From Alectoria sarmentosa (taxonomy: Eukaryota; Ascomycota; Lecanoromycetes; Lecanorales; Parmeliaceae): a DNA stretch of 64,000 nt. Below the pieces are notes generated by a model that ran no database searches, had not been told where the DNA came from, and worked only from the letters and a program-made list of their open reading frames with translations. The stretch's first letter is position 1; every line of letters begins with the position of its first letter. The stretch is from contig WOGZ01000027.1 in assembly GCA_009733775.1 (NCBI GenBank), forward strand, positions 62,001 to 126,000. Reading direction: 5' to 3'. This document shows, piece after piece, positions 10,073-21,192 of this stretch. Made by a program: the position numbers and the translations under genes.

Positions 10073-11254
10073 ATGGGAGCTCCAGACGGCTTATCGTCCT
10101 CCCCGCCACCTCCAGAGAAAAACTACTTCGATGAAAACCCACCCTCAGAAATTTTTGACTCTCACGCCACGCTTGCAAAGGAATTCATCTCTCGCCATCT
10201 CCAATCCGACAGGGCCGTGGTGCTTGTCACATCAGGTGGAACAACTGTGCCTTTGGAGAACCAGACTGTGAGATTCATTGACAATTTCTCCGCTGGTACG
10301 CGTGGGGCTACATCTGCGGAGTACTTTCTGGAAGCCGGCTATGCTGTCATTTTTCTTCATCGTCAATTCTCTTTGCTGCCGTATTCGAGGCATTATAGCC
10401 ATTCTACAAATTGTTTCCTAGACTTTATGACAGAGGGGCAGAACAGCGAGGTCGTAGTGAGCCCAGAGTATCAGGAGAAAATGCTAGGCGTCTTGCGAAA
10501 ATACAACTCAGCGAGACGGGACAATACTCTACTTCTACTATCGTTCACGACAGTAACAGAGTATCTATGGGAGCTTAGAAAGATTTCGACGTTGATGCGA
10601 CCTCTGGGACCAAAGGCGCTCTTTTATTTGGCCGCGGCTGTTTCAGACTTCTTCCTACCAAGAGACCGACTTTCCGAGCATAAAATTCAGTCATCAGAGT
10701 CCAACAGAGCTGATGGTGCGGCAGACCAAGCATCGTCCGGCAACGCAAATCCCTCCCAAGGCAAACAGCTCATGATCAATTTGGATCCGGTCCCTAAGTT
10801 TCTAAAATGCTTGGTGGATGGCTGGGCACCTGAAGGCATGCTCGTCAGTTTCAAGCTTGAGACTGATCCATCTTTACTGGTGTCCAAAGCCCAACAAGCA
10901 CTGGAGAGGTACTCCCATCATCTTGTCATTGGCAATCTTCTTTCAACAAGAAAACATGAGGTTGTATTTGTTGCTCCCGGAGAAAAAGAGTGGTGGATCA
11001 GAGTGCCCATCCACAGAAGAGTCAAAGGCGTCTCTGAAACCAGACCCACAATCGATACAGTGAGCAAAGGAAATATGCCAGAACAGGAATGGATGAACGG
11101 AGATTTGGAGCAGGAGATCGAATCACTCGTTGTACCTGAAGTCGCCAAAATGCATCGATCATTCACACAGAGGTCACACCAGCACAAGGAAGAGGATGAA
11201 GAGGATCTGTTAACAAAAGCACTCGCGTGGGCAGAGTTTGGAAGTGCAGATTGA
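10073..11254 (+). CDS. CAB2: Phosphopantothenate-cysteine ligase (CoA biosynthesis)
   Basis: A 393-residue, single-exon protein. It joins 4'-phosphopantothenate to cysteine using a nucleotide, the second step from pantothenate to CoA, and is expected in the cytosol. The family hallmark is the block VLVTSGGTTVPLENQTVRFI followed by DNFSAGTRGATSAEYFLEAG and YAVIFLHRQFSLLPYSR at about residues 50-110. Later LFYLAAAVSDFFLP (about 185-200) matches the conserved AAVSDF segment. MLVSFKLETDP and HHLVIGNLLSTRKHEVVFV match the conserved C-terminal half. The insert between them (Ser/Asn-rich, with HKIQSS) is at the usual site of the dimer-flap loop. The length is close to that of yeast Cab2. I chose Met 10073 because the upstream in-frame Met at 10004 adds residues without similarity. 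A charged, Glu-rich tail precedes the stop. Confidence 0.93.
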   Translation: MGAPDGLSSSPPPPEKNYFDENPPSEIFDSHATLAKEFISRHLQSDRAVVLVTSGGTTVPLENQTVRFIDNFSAGTRGATSAEYFLEAGYAVIFLHRQFSLLPYSRHYSHSTNCFLDFMTEGQNSEVVVSPEYQEKMLGVLRKYNSARRDNTLLLLSFTTVTEYLWELRKISTLMRPLGPKALFYLAAAVSDFFLPRDRLSEHKIQSSESNRADGAADQASSGNANPSQGKQLMINLDPVPKFLKCLVDGWAPEGMLVSFKLETDPSLLVSKAQQALERYSHHLVIGNLLSTRKHEVVFVAPGEKEWWIRVPIHRRVKGVSETRPTIDTVSKGNMPEQEWMNGDLEQEIESLVVPEVAKMHRSFTQRSHQHKEEDEEDLLTKALAWAEFGSAD

Positions 11255-12127
11255 GATGTCAAACTCATGGAACCAGACTACAATTCTTTAGCGCTAGGTG
11301 CTACCAAAGGTGATTGTTTGTTGGCCTGCGGAGCCGGTAAATGGCAAGTCAGAGTGGGCAAATATGAGGGTCCAACCATATGGCGAAGATCCTACAGAAT
11401 GGCACGCAGCTTTCCAAGTACTGCTCAGCAGCAATACAACAATGCATGGAGACAGTCTATGAGAAAATTGTAAGGGACTAGACCGGATTGAGCGACGACG
11501 ACTAATCTGGCTGGGTCGACATCAACGATGGTAACGACTGGGAAATTTTAGAGCAAGCTTTGGTATCCACTGACAAGGCTTCGGATCCTGACTCTAGTCC
11601 TTGAGCTCGAATGACGGGTTTGCTGTTCTTTGGAGTGACAGGCGGATAGAAAGACGGGCTTTTGGGACGGTCTCTGGGTTAGTTGCGACGCAATATCTAT
11701 TCTGAAGTTCAACATTACCTTCAACTTTATCAAGTATGTGGGTTAGATGCGCGCTGCGGCTCGAGCACCTTGACTCAGGCCCTCCGAGGCAAATATTGGG
11801 CTCGACATGCAGTAGATGGATCGCAACTCGCACTCTTGCTGAAAATCTCGACAGATTCCGTGGAGATTCCTGCCGGCGTCGACCTTCTTCCAATGTAGCA
11901 CCCTTTCCTTTTCCATAATTTCCATCACAAGATCGTAGATCCTCTACTCAACCATGGTCTCTGCTAGCCTTTGTACATGTCATATTCGACACCGAAGAAG
12001 AATTGCCAAGGCCAAGCTCTTGGCGCTCCACTCGGCTACTAACTCAGCCCTATCATGAACTCCCACACAAAATGCGGAACCCAACCTGAATCTCAACAAG
12101 GACAACTACGATTCAACGACCGCAATC
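11255..12127. other. Intergenic, presumed RPS7 promoter and leader
   Basis: About 870 bp between two plus-strand genes. Several overlapping short frames on both strands are visible, none with family features. The last few hundred bases are probably the leader and promoter of the ribosomal protein gene. Confidence 0.45.
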
Positions 12128-12977
12128 ATGGCTGCCCTCAACAAGATCGCACCGACCAGCTCTTCGAGGCAGAAGCCTTCGGAGCTCGAAACTAGCATCG
12201 CAAATGCCCTCTACGATTTGGAGTCCAACATCCCGGATATGAAGACCGCGCTGAGACCCCTGCAGTTCGTTTCTGCTCGTGAGGTAAGACCTCCTTGATC
12301 ACCATCCTTCCTAAGCTGGCAGTGTCTACATGATGCCGGGCCCTACCCGGCATATGCTTGGCTGCTTGAGCTGTGGTTGTCGAGTGACAGACTTTCCGTA
12401 CACCGTACAGCTATCTGAATTGGCAGGACTCAAGCTGATGAAGCCTTTCTCCAACCCACAGCTCGAAGTCGGCCACGGCAAAAAAGCGATTGTCATCTTC
12501 GTCCCAGTTCCCCTCCTCCCCGGCTTCCACAAAGTCCAGCAGCGGTACCTTTCCCATACCCCCTACCAGCAGATCCCTCTGCCAACCACCACTAACCCCC
12601 CTTTCCCTAGCCTAACCCGGGAACTTGAAAAGAAATTCTCCGACCGCCACGTCCTTTTCCTCGCCTCGCGCCGCATTCTCCCCCGCCCAAAACGTTCCAA
12701 CCGCTCCCGCACGTCTCAAACGCAGAAACGCCCACATTCTCGTACCCTGACTGCCGTGCACGATGCGATCTTGGGCGATGTAGTGTACCCGGTTGAGATT
12801 GTGGGAAAGAGAACGAGGACGAGGGAGGACGGCAGTAAGGTGTTGAAAGTGGTATTGGATGAGAAGGAGAGGGGCGGGGTGGATTATAGACTTGATACTT
12901 ATGCGGAGGTGTATCGGAAGTTGACCGGGAAGGGGGTCGGATTTGAGTTCCCCTTGGGAGGCGCTGCTGAATACTAG
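12128..12977 (+). CDS. RPS7: 40S ribosomal protein S7 (eS7)
   Basis: Three exons, 12128-12283, 12462-12544 and 12611-12977, encode 201 residues, the usual eS7 length. Intron 1 (178 nt) has donor GTAAGA, a GCTGATG branch-like site and acceptor CACAG. Intron 2 (66 nt) has donor GTACCT and acceptor CCTAG. Splicing restores the highly conserved order: ELETSIANALYDLESN, then LRPLQFVSARE/LEVGHGKK, then AIVIFVPVPLLPGFHKVQQR/L, then TRELEKKFSDRHVLFLASRR and SRTLTAVHDAILGDVVYPVE. The C-terminus YRLDTYAEVYRKLTGKGVGF is standard. The protein sits on the 40S body and is needed for small-subunit maturation. A relatively long first intron near the start codon is common in fungal ribosomal protein genes. 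Confidence 0.97.
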
Positions 12978-13165
12978 GGAATTGGCCAAAGAGATTGGTG
13001 TGGAAGCTTGCCATGGTTCAGTTCTCGATAAAAAGACTGGGCATGGCGGAATAGACTCTAGCCGAAGGTGCATGAGGTCAAAATGGATCAGAATCCTGCA
13101 ATGAAAAGAGCATCTTTCGATTCGGGTATCTTAATGCACGTTTGGCTTCGCCAAGGTAACACTGC

Positions 13166-14878
13166 TTACAGCTTCCCTACTCTCCCAACACCAACAACAA
13201 TCCAGTAAGCCAGCTCCCTCTTCTCCTTCTTCTCGCCCTTCGCCTCATCTTTCCCTTCCCGTTCCAAATCAGCCTCCCACTCCATTCTCACAAACATGGG
13301 TATTTCGAGCACATCTTCGTCCTCTTCCAACTTTTCGCTCTCCGCAATAGCGGCACAAATGACTTCGACGACAATAGTCGTCCAATTCCTCCCCTTCTCC
13401 CAAACCTTTCCAGCCTCGGCTACCCTTCCACCCTCACCTCCTGCATACTCAACTTTCGAAATGCTAAATAGCTTACTGGATCTCCGGCTCTTACCATCAC
13501 CGAGGGCCTCATCCCACTGGTCTACGTTGGAGCCGATGTCAAATTGTGGGCAAAGGACGGTCACTTTGTGGCTGTGTTTCCCAGGAGTCTGTACCGGTGT
13601 TGCAACGGTGACTCTGATAGCGTCAAAGAGAGGGTTCTTGAGAGTGAGCAGGAATTGGCTTGGTCGCAGTTGCGGTAGCGCTTTGAGATCAATCAGAGGT
13701 AGCTCGGTGGAAGGTGATGGCTGTAATGGCTTGAGCGATATTGTTGGAACGTAATTCAAAGCTACAAGCCTGATCCTGAAGCGTGTACTTTGGACCTTCT
13801 GTTCTGGCCTAACGAGCAAGTGCCGGCAAGCCCGACATCGCTTGCTACGTTTTGTGCGGAGGAGTGGTGGTATTGGGCGAAGATCATCGGCGAACATAAG
13901 CCCATGACGCTGCTCGGCTTGTTGAGCCACGCTTGCAGTTCCTGTCCAGCTTTCGGTACGTAATCTCTGTATCGCTCCGTCATCACATGTTGAATCTATG
14001 ATCCTTAGTCCTTCTGAAAAATCGGCACTTTCTCGCATGAGGCTGGACTTTCCCGTATCCTTCTTACCGAAGGAGCGACCGGTATAGAGGCTCATGATAC
14101 GCGCAAGACTGCTAGGAGAGCTATAATTGTAACCTCCGGAGGGGGTGAGAAGTGGGTCCGCAGGATTTGAAGCTGACAGCTGGGAGGAGTAGAAAGATCT
14201 AATTGAAGAAAACGCTGCATCCGGATCGTTTTCCAGCGCAGACTCGGCTGTTGGCTCGGTCTCGGATGGAGGTTCAGATCCCACAGTTTTGGCGAAGTCC
14301 GCGGACATTTTGTTTGTGGATCTGGGCTGTCCCCGAATTCTGAGCTTGGAGATCTGTTGATGCATGTTCTTGTTGTTTTCAAACTGCCAGCCAATGTCAA
14401 GGGTGGACCAATTGCAGTATCCGCAGCTCAGGATCCAAGGTTCGCTAACCGCTCTTTTCTCTGGGTCTGGATTCAAGTAACTCGTAACCAATGGTGACGT
14501 GCAGACGGGACAATTAAAGCAATTTCTCGAACACCTGCAATTCAATCATCATGAATGTCGACAATATAGATAGAGAGAGTCAAAGCTTACATACCTAGGT
14601 CCTTCGCTCTTTACCACGCTCAATGGCATCTCGAAGAGGCAGCTGGGGCAGTACCAACAAACTATCTCCTCTGCAGTACACCTTGGGCATCTGATCTGCT
14701 GGCAATCTTCACAGTATAGAAGATGCTCAAGGGGGTAGAGGGAGAAGTTCGCTCGCGGCGACCTGGGGTTGAACGTCCTTTCTTGCTCCTCTTCGTCATC
14801 TCGAACTTCTGTGCTTCCATTGATGAGCGTAGAGACATCTGTGCAGGGGCAGCTGATGTATGTGTATGGGAAAGTCAT
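13166..14878 (-). CDS. Dynactin subunit p62 (dynactin subunit 4)
   Basis: Two exons, 14878-14595 and 14534-13166, give about 550 residues. The 60-nt intron has donor GTATGT and acceptor TTGCAG and splits an Arg codon (SEGP-R/CSRNC). The N-terminal 150 residues hold the cysteine-rich zinc-binding module: YISCPCTDVS, LLYCEDCQQIRCPRCTAEEI, VCWYCPSCLFEMP, CSRNCFNCPVCTSPL and ILSCGYCNWSTLDIGWQFE. This order is typical of dynactin p62 (RO-2 in Neurospora). Later the pair LRTKRSKRCRACRHLLVRPE and RFRIRLVALNYVPTISLKPL matches the family's C-terminal domain. The subunit is part of the pointed-end complex of dynactin, which links cytoplasmic dynein to cargo and to nuclei. The gene diverges from ARPC5 with only 201 bp between start codons. 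Confidence 0.92.
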
Positions 14879-15079
14879 TGCTGTAGAACCGCCAGCATTT
14901 TCAGGTCGTTTTAAAGATAGGGCCGAAAATCAACATCGATCAATCAGTAGTGAATTGAGGCCTAGCGGAATGTTTCCGCAGCCATATCACAACATTTGCT
15001 CTTGGGCATTCTCTCCAAAGTCTATGGCTATAGCTCAGGATAGTTTCAAACCCCCTCTCTTCCCTCCTCTCTAGCAATC
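14879..15079. promoter_or_regulatory. Shared divergent promoter of dynactin p62 and ARPC5
   Basis: Only 201 bp separate the two opposing start codons, so both promoters and both leaders must fit here. A CT-rich stretch (CCCCTCTCTTCCCTCCTCTC) lies just before the ARPC5 start, a common feature of fungal leaders. I see no clear TATA box. Confidence 0.6.
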
Positions 15080-15852
15080 ATGGCCACAGCAAATTGGCGC
15101 ACCATAAACGTCGACCTCCTCGACCCCGAATCCCCTGCCAACTTCGATATCTCCTCCCTCCTTCCGACTATTGGCTCAATCTCAGCTTCAGAAGTGCAAA
15201 CGCTTTCCAGTCAAATAAAGCAACTATTACGAGGGGGAGATTCGGAGGGTGCGTTGAGGGGAGCTTTGGAGAATGCGCCGTATGGAGGGGACGTGCAGGC
15301 GAAGGTGAGCATGGCTCCTGCGTTCGAGGCAGCATGATCTACCGGAGGAGAAAGTCGACTTCAAGGCGTGGGAAGGCTGTGCGGGTTGTCGAGGCTGTTT
15401 GCTGATACTCATAGTAGGAAGTACATCTAACAACGGTAGTAGAAACACTGCAATCCATCAAGCAATCCGAGATGTCACCAATGCTTAATCGTATCTACGG
15501 CTCAGAAGGAGGGCCCGAAATGCTGGACGTTCTGATGAAGTACTTGTACGGAATTCAAGTCCTCGCCTACTGTCCCTACTCCCTATCGTCCGGCTATTCC
15601 AACGCCTTTCATATGCTGATAATGGTCCTTTCTTAAATTAGGTACAAAGGAATGTCGCACACTTCACAATCTAGCCTTGGCCGCTCCTCATTAACACCAC
15701 AAGCTACCGGGTTCTCACAGATACTGTCAAGAGGAGGTGGTGAGGGCGGTGGACAGGCGATGAGTGTATTACTTAGTTGGCATGAGAAGCTGGTGGAGAT
15801 TGCGGGGGCAGGGAGCATTGTGCGGGTTATGTCAGACCGGAGGACTGTATGA
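15080..15852 (+). CDS. Actin-related protein 2/3 complex subunit 5 (p16-Arc)
   Basis: Three exons, 15080-15304, 15418-15545 and 15642-15852, encode about 187 residues. Intron 1 uses GTGAGC and ATAGTAG with branch-like GCTGATAC. Intron 2 uses GTACGG and AATTAG. Joined, the protein reads WRTINVDLLDPESPANFDIS, then a small helical region with IKQLLRGGDSEGALRGALEN, then PYGGDVQAK/EVHLTTVVETLQSIK and MLDVLMKYL/YKGM. It ends with LLSWHEKLVEIAGAGSIVRV and MSDRRTV. The combination of LENAPYG, LMKYLYKGM and the W-H-E-K-L block is diagnostic for ARPC5. The subunit bridges Arp2 to the rest of the complex in branched-actin nucleation at endocytic patches. A Gly/Ser-rich insert (ILSRGGGEGGGQ) before the last helix is common in fungi. 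Confidence 0.92.
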
Positions 15853-16007
15853 AGACAACGGACAGCTGATGCTGAATATGAATCAGCCATGAGATGTTGA
15901 ATCAATTGCCAGGAGGCTACCCTTCGCAAAAGCCCGGTGTTCTCAAGATGGGACACGAGATCTGCTTCTGGCTGTACAATAAATGTCAAATTTATCGCAG
16001 CCTCATT

Positions 16008-17110
16008 CTACGACTTCAGCTCCTTAGGTACCTCCAAGATATCCTTGATATTAAGTTGCCCCGTCCCTCTCTCTAAAGGCCTAGGCTGGTTTTCACCCTC
16101 GGTCCATCCAATCATGTAAATAATCCTAAAGGTAGCAGGCATCGACTCCCCTCCTTCCGCGTGCAACTCCCTATATATTGCCTCCGCCGCGGCCATCACA
16201 TCTCTCCTCAGTCCTCTTGGCTCCCTCGTCAACGCCGCGTTACTCTCTCCCATCGCCTGTAGATCTGTCATCAATGCGAAAATGTTCGGGTAGTCGACAA
16301 TGATATCGTCAACATCTACCGTCAGCATTTTGAACCCGGCTTTGGTAAGTAAGCCGCCAATGTCGCGGACGTCAGCGAGGGGAGAGACATGAGTGGAGAC
16401 ACCGCCGCGTAGTGCAAGGTCGGCGAGTTGGAGGGATGTACGGAGTTCGAACAGAGAGTCGCCACCTAGCATTGCTGCTAGGAACGGGGAGTCTGGTTTC
16501 AGGATGCGATTAATCTGGGAGAGCATGCCGGGTAGATCATTGACCCAATGGAGGGAGAGGGAGGAGAGAACGGCGTTGAACGATTGAGGCTCGAACGGGA
16601 GAGGCTGATCTGGTGGGCCAAGTGTGGCGCGTGTGTGAGATGGGAGGAGGGAGTTGAAGGGAAGGGAAGCGTCGCGGTGGAGGAGGGTCGGCGAAGAGTC
16701 TGCGGACGTGAGATGTGAGAGCCTGGTGGAGAGGGGTGAAGACTCTGGGACAGGGACCGTGAGAGCACGGCCTATGTTGCAGGCATTAGCGCCGAGATCG
16801 AGGACGCTGGAAAGATGGCGTTTGATATCCTAAGAGCACTTGTAAGTGGACTCGTGGATGGTTGGGGAAGGGGACTGACGAGTAATCGCTCGCAAAGTCT
16901 AACGGCAACTTCGTCTCGGAGGTAGTCGACTTTCCGACTGCCTTCTACATCCGCTGCCGCTCGTTCACGTTGAAGATGCTTACTATTGTCATTGAAGACC
17001 TGGAGCATCGGCGTTCCTGGTGCTTGTATTGCATGATGCCGGCTGGGAGGAAGTAATCGCCGGCGGATAGCGGATCTTGGGAGGAACGGTCTCAAAGACG
17101 CTGGTCTCAT
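16008..17110 (-). CDS. Mitochondrial complex I assembly factor NDUFAF5-like methyltransferase
   Basis: Two exons, ending at 16880 and resuming 16829-16008, with a 50-nt intron (donor GTCAGT, acceptor TCTTAG). From Met 17110 the protein has about 350 residues. An upstream in-frame Met at 17152 would add 14. I prefer 17110 because it opens a classic mitochondrial presequence, rich in Arg and Leu and free of acids (MRPASLRPFLPRSAIRRRLL). The mature part has QVFNDNSKHLQRERAAA, YLRDEVAVRLCERLL/DIKRH and the S-adenosylmethionine-binding strand SVLDLGANACNIGRAL. SFNAVLSSLSLHWVNDLPGM and RILKPDSPFLAAMLGGDSLF follow, which is diagnostic for this family. Human NDUFAF5 hydroxylates an arginine of NDUFS7 during early complex I assembly. 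The gene is convergent with ARPC5. Confidence 0.9.
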
Positions 17111-17243
17111 ATTGATTACATTTGTGTGGCTCAGGACATTGTGAAGCTTCATTTGGTCTTCATTTACTTTGAGTGTTCCTCATTGCATCATGAAAGTTTT
17201 GCCAAGGCGGCGGTAGTGTATCTCCGTGACTCGAATGCTGCCC

Positions 17244-17375
17244 TACTCGTACAATCCAGAAGTGAGCTACTTGATAGAGCGAGGACACCAATAGACCAAA
17301 CGACATCCGGTTAAGTGGAAGATATAATTGGTGTCCTCGCTTTATCAAGTAACTCAGTTCTAGATTGTACGAGTA
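17244..17375. mobile_element. 128-bp foldback MITE flanked by TA
   Basis: The two arms are about 46 bp each: left from 17246 (CTCGTACAATC…GGACACCAAT) and right ending at 17373, its reverse complement with a few mismatches. The spacer is about 34 bp. Both ends abut TA (17244-17245 and 17374-17375), which fits a TA target-site duplication of the Tc1/mariner class. No coding capacity exists. The arms are still well matched, so insertion was relatively recent or both arms are held together by copying. Confidence 0.8.
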
Positions 17376-17632
17376 AGAACCCTAACCCTTTTTGCCCCGG
17401 GGAGGATAGCAAGTCGAAGGAAGCGCGAGCTCAAGCAGACAATTCGAGTGACGAACCGTTCGACTTGCCGCTGTGAACGCGAGGAAGATTGAGACTTCGC
17501 ACTGTACAGGGGATTTTCTTCTGGAAGTGCATGTGAGCTGAAGAAGGAAAGGATCAACGATGACCATCACCGCTCTACCTTTACAAATTTAGATGCTCCA
17601 TTCTTTTTCATCGCTCTTCATAAACAAAAATT

Positions 17633-17726
17633 GGTCATGGTTATGGCTTAGATCTACTAGCAAGAAAGACCCATAACCATTGCTTAGATATATTAGAAAG
17701 ACCCATGGTCATGGCTTAGATCTATC
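17633..17726. repeat. Imperfect short tandem repeat, three partial copies
   Basis: The segment GGTTATGGCTTAGATCTA…AAGAAAGACCCAT recurs as ACCATTGCTTAGATATA…AGAAAGACCCAT and then TGGTCATGGCTTAGATCTAT. The unit is roughly 33-40 bp. No function is evident. Confidence 0.6.
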
Positions 17727-20700
17727 TGCAGCACATTCATCAGCATCGTGCGCAATAAACGAAACATCTGTGTATCCGTGTCTGAGCATCCATTCGAAGT
17801 CTCGAACGATCAATGCCCCAATGAGGAGAGACATTGAAGCTGTGACGAGCACTCCGTACTCGGGACCACCGTGAATGACAAAGATCTCATTCCCCCAATA
17901 GAAGGAAGAGCATATGATTAGACGACTTTTTTTGAAGCGGCGATTGGAGGCTTTACAAAACTGATTAATTTAAGAAGGATAGTGAATAATGACTAATCTT
18001 GTTGCGGTAGTGACTATAGCACAATGCCGCCAATGCTGACAATTATACGCATTTAGATAGCAAACCAGCCTTGCTCGAGGTTCTTGATGATTCAGTCAGC
18101 ACGATTTTGATCAGTCAGCGGAAGGATGCAGATTTTGGGTAACGGAAGGGGGTTTTTTTAAAGATCTGAGGTCCTGTAGATCCCTCTGCTGCGTTATGCA
18201 GTATGCACACGTGGCAGCCCTGCCATGTGCCATGCCATGTGTTCTGACGGGTGGGGGCGAACCTGCCGCAACGCTTGATAGGCAGTCGCAGGCAGACAGG
18301 CACAATTACGCCGCGGTGTCGCAGCAGGCGAGCCTGCGGAGTGGATATTCTCATATTATATAATGAGCGGATGGCACAAAGCATTTCTACAGGGTTGCTT
18401 GGTCGTTAGTTGTTGATGAGCCTTGCAACGCCCTGTTTCATGTGCTTACCATTTCCGGGTTGAACTTGCTGCACAAAGATCTACACTCGGAATTATCATG
18501 ATATTGTTTGATCAGTTCATCTCTGATTCCGAGGCATACGAGACCAGAAGAAGCTCAACGTCTGATACAGCATTGAAATTGAGATCTGATGTATTAAAAA
18601 AAGCCGGCGCTTTCGGGGAACACTGATGCCAAGACAACAGTTCTCCGGAAGTGACTAGTAGCTCGCTCGGTAGATTCGGTAAGCCACATGGAGGGAGCGA
18701 TCAGCCCGGGATGATCCTTTCATTTCGTTTCTTATTCGGCCTTCTTCGTCCGTGACTCCGTGGCTTGGATGGATGCGCAAAGCATCAGTCAGTGAGAAAG
18801 AGGAAGCGTAAAGCGGCTTAGTGAACGTTTGGGCTGCGCATCTTTTAGCCGCAACTATGAGCCTCTTCCGGGCGTATCCAGCAAAAGGATCATAGCGTAT
18901 AGCGTGTAGGAGTGTAGAGAGTGGAGAAGAAGGTCCGGAGTGCAGCATACTTGAATGATAATGAAACGGCGCACAGGTTGAAATCCGAGATGCCATCAGC
19001 CTCCGGGCACAGTACTGTAGCAGTGAGCAAGGTGGTCAGCATAGGTAGCCTGTGGCTCACTAGTACTGTACTGGCTTTTGATCATTTGGAGACAAGCGGT
19101 TCCACCACATGGCACGATGCAACGAAGCCGTTCCCGAAGATGCACCCTTGTTCTAGCGTCCTTCTAGGTACATAATCGTTTACCCACGAGGACGGTACGG
19201 AGAATACACCAATCTGGATCGCTGGGCGCAATCTTGGGGGAGAAGCTGAGAGTTTCAATACAGTACCAATCGCGCTGCACACACATCTCCGAAGAGGATT
19301 TTGAGATTAGTAATGACAAAGACTACTGAAAGAAAAAAGAAAGCGGTGGAAGGGAGAAGAAAGGAAAGAAATGAAAATGAACGTGTCGCAATGTCCAGTG
19401 TCACTCGGATTGCTTGTCGCCTCCCTCATTTATGCGGGAATTGTTATTTTCGTCTTACGACACATGGCACGTGCCCAGGTCCAGGTCCAGGCCTGGTTAT
19501 GATGTTATCTAAAGTACCTTACCTCACCTAACTGAATGGTTTTTGTCTTTGCGGAGATTGAGTCATGGTAATCACACAAAGTCCGTAGCTAGCTACGTAA
19601 CTACTGTACCTACTTACCTAGGTATGACTCTTTGCTTGGATCTGACAATTATCGCGATGTCAGCATTATTCAGGCAGCGAAAGGCGAAGAGTGATGCTGA
19701 TACCTAAAGTAAGTAGTGAAATCAGGGTCAGTGATACCTATCTTAGTCCCTTGGGAGCTAGGCTACCTTAGTGATACGGTAATACCTCATCATTTATTTC
19801 AGGCAGAGCTGGGAGGCTGGAGCCAGTTATTAGACGAGTGTCACACTCACAGTGTGACAGATAGACTTTCTGCCAACCTACCGGGAACGCTTCCGACATC
19901 TAGTCCCTTCATTTAGTGGCTTACCAGACTTTCCAACTGACGCAGGAACGAGCCCTAAAGACAGGGATCTTTTGCGATCCGAGGGCCAGGGTGTAAGAAA
20001 GAAAAAAAAAAGGTTCAAAGTTCTGCGCCCAAAGCTGAGGAAAGTCTGGATTATTATTTTCCTAGGCATCAGCCATGGACGCATGGCTCGTATCAACTCG
20101 TAATATATTCCGCCGTCGCTGGGTCCTTTGAGCCGTTGTTAGTTCTGCGCCGTAGGTGCCGTAGGCATCTTGAAACGGCCGCAGACTTCCCCCCCCCTGT
20201 AAAATAAATAAGGGAAAGAAAGAGTAAGTATGTAATACTTCTTGACTGCTTCCACAGGAGTCCAGTCGCTAATATTTCGATCCAAATCCAATGTACCTGT
20301 ACCTGCAAACCCCATCCAATCTCTGCGTCATCTTGCATCTCATCCCTCCAATTGGTACTGGAGACTCTGTTGTAGACAACCACAAAGAGACCTGACGCAA
20401 AGGTTGCCTCTTACTCTCATTTCTGTCTCAAACAGGCACCGCACTTCGTCCATATCCATCACATTGGGCATCAAGGTCTCGCTTGCTTCAAGGGGTGCCG
20501 GCATTACACATATTACATATCCGCCCACAAACTCTTCCTGTCATTTCCTACTTATTCCTCCTGCTCTCTTTCACCTTGCATAAGTCTCTCTTTTGCTGGC
20601 AAGTTGATATACCCATCGCCACCATCAAGACCTCCTACCAGACCCAAGCTCCGTCTCACCATTGAGACGAAAGGACAACCGAACAAGCGGCAAGATTACT

Positions 20701-20973
20701 CAAGCTGGCTTTCATTCCCAGAGGAGCCCATACCATCTCTTCACTGGAATCTAGACAACGGACGCTACACCACCACAATCCTGAGCTTTACACAGAAAAG
20801 TCATCTTTCGGATTCGGAGACGGATCTTACCTGCATGCACAGTTACATCGTAATCGATTGTAAACACTGTCGACTCAGCTCTCGTTACGAGTAGTTGCAG
20901 GAACGGACACAGCCCAGTCTATTTGTGAGTCAGGTCTGGTCAGCAACCCGGCGCCGTCTATGTCTAGATTCCC

Positions 20974-20980
20974 TATATAA
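20974..20980 (+). promoter_or_regulatory. Possible TATA box (TATATAA)
   Basis: TATATAA lies about 106 bp before the 32-codon ORF at 21086 and is followed by a C-rich and then T-rich leader (CCCCCCC, TTTTGTTTTGTTTCTTCAG). This is the best TATA-like element in the gene-poor stretch. Confidence 0.35.
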
Positions 20981-21085
20981 CACTCCACCCATTCCCCCCC
21001 ATGTCTTTTGTTTTGTTTCTTCAGACAGACCACCACCGCTAACACTCACATCGCAAAGACACTCAAAGCCACTCAGAACGCTTTC

Positions 21086-21184
21086 ATGATCTTCAGAGCA
21101 ACCGACGCACCAATGAATATGGGACGAGGCGCATACGATACCACTGGCGTGCCAAAGCCGAAGCCGCCACCAAAGCCTCGATAG
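21086..21184 (+). CDS. Possible 32-residue micropeptide or upstream ORF
   Basis: A short ORF starts MIFRATDAPMNMGRGAYDTT and ends with a Pro/Lys block (GVPKPKPPPKPR) directly before the stop. The composition is orderly (basic, Pro-rich tail) rather than random-looking. It sits downstream of a TATATAA and a pyrimidine-rich leader, and upstream of a good GT-AG intron (21335-21404). It could be a real small protein, or a regulatory upstream ORF of the spliced frame at 21193-21721. I do not recognise the family. Confidence 0.3.
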   Translation: MIFRATDAPMNMGRGAYDTTGVPKPKPPPKPR

Positions 21185-21192
21185 TCCAACTA

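Larger units (their letters stand above)
17376..21085. other. Long gene-poor stretch with short repeats
   Basis: About 3.7 kb without a supportable protein gene. It includes an imperfect repeat of the GCTTAGAT…AGAAAGACCCAT type at 17633-17726, a perfect 8-bp hairpin (GTCACACT CAC AGTGTGAC) near 19841-19859 and TACCTAGGTA-like promoter-type words near 19610-19625. The final 800 bp may be the leader or promoter of the transcript that follows. Confidence 0.45.

Noticed and set aside
17376..17390. Telomere-like AACCCTAACCCT
   Set aside because: It is only about two units, embedded in unique sequence between a MITE and non-coding DNA.
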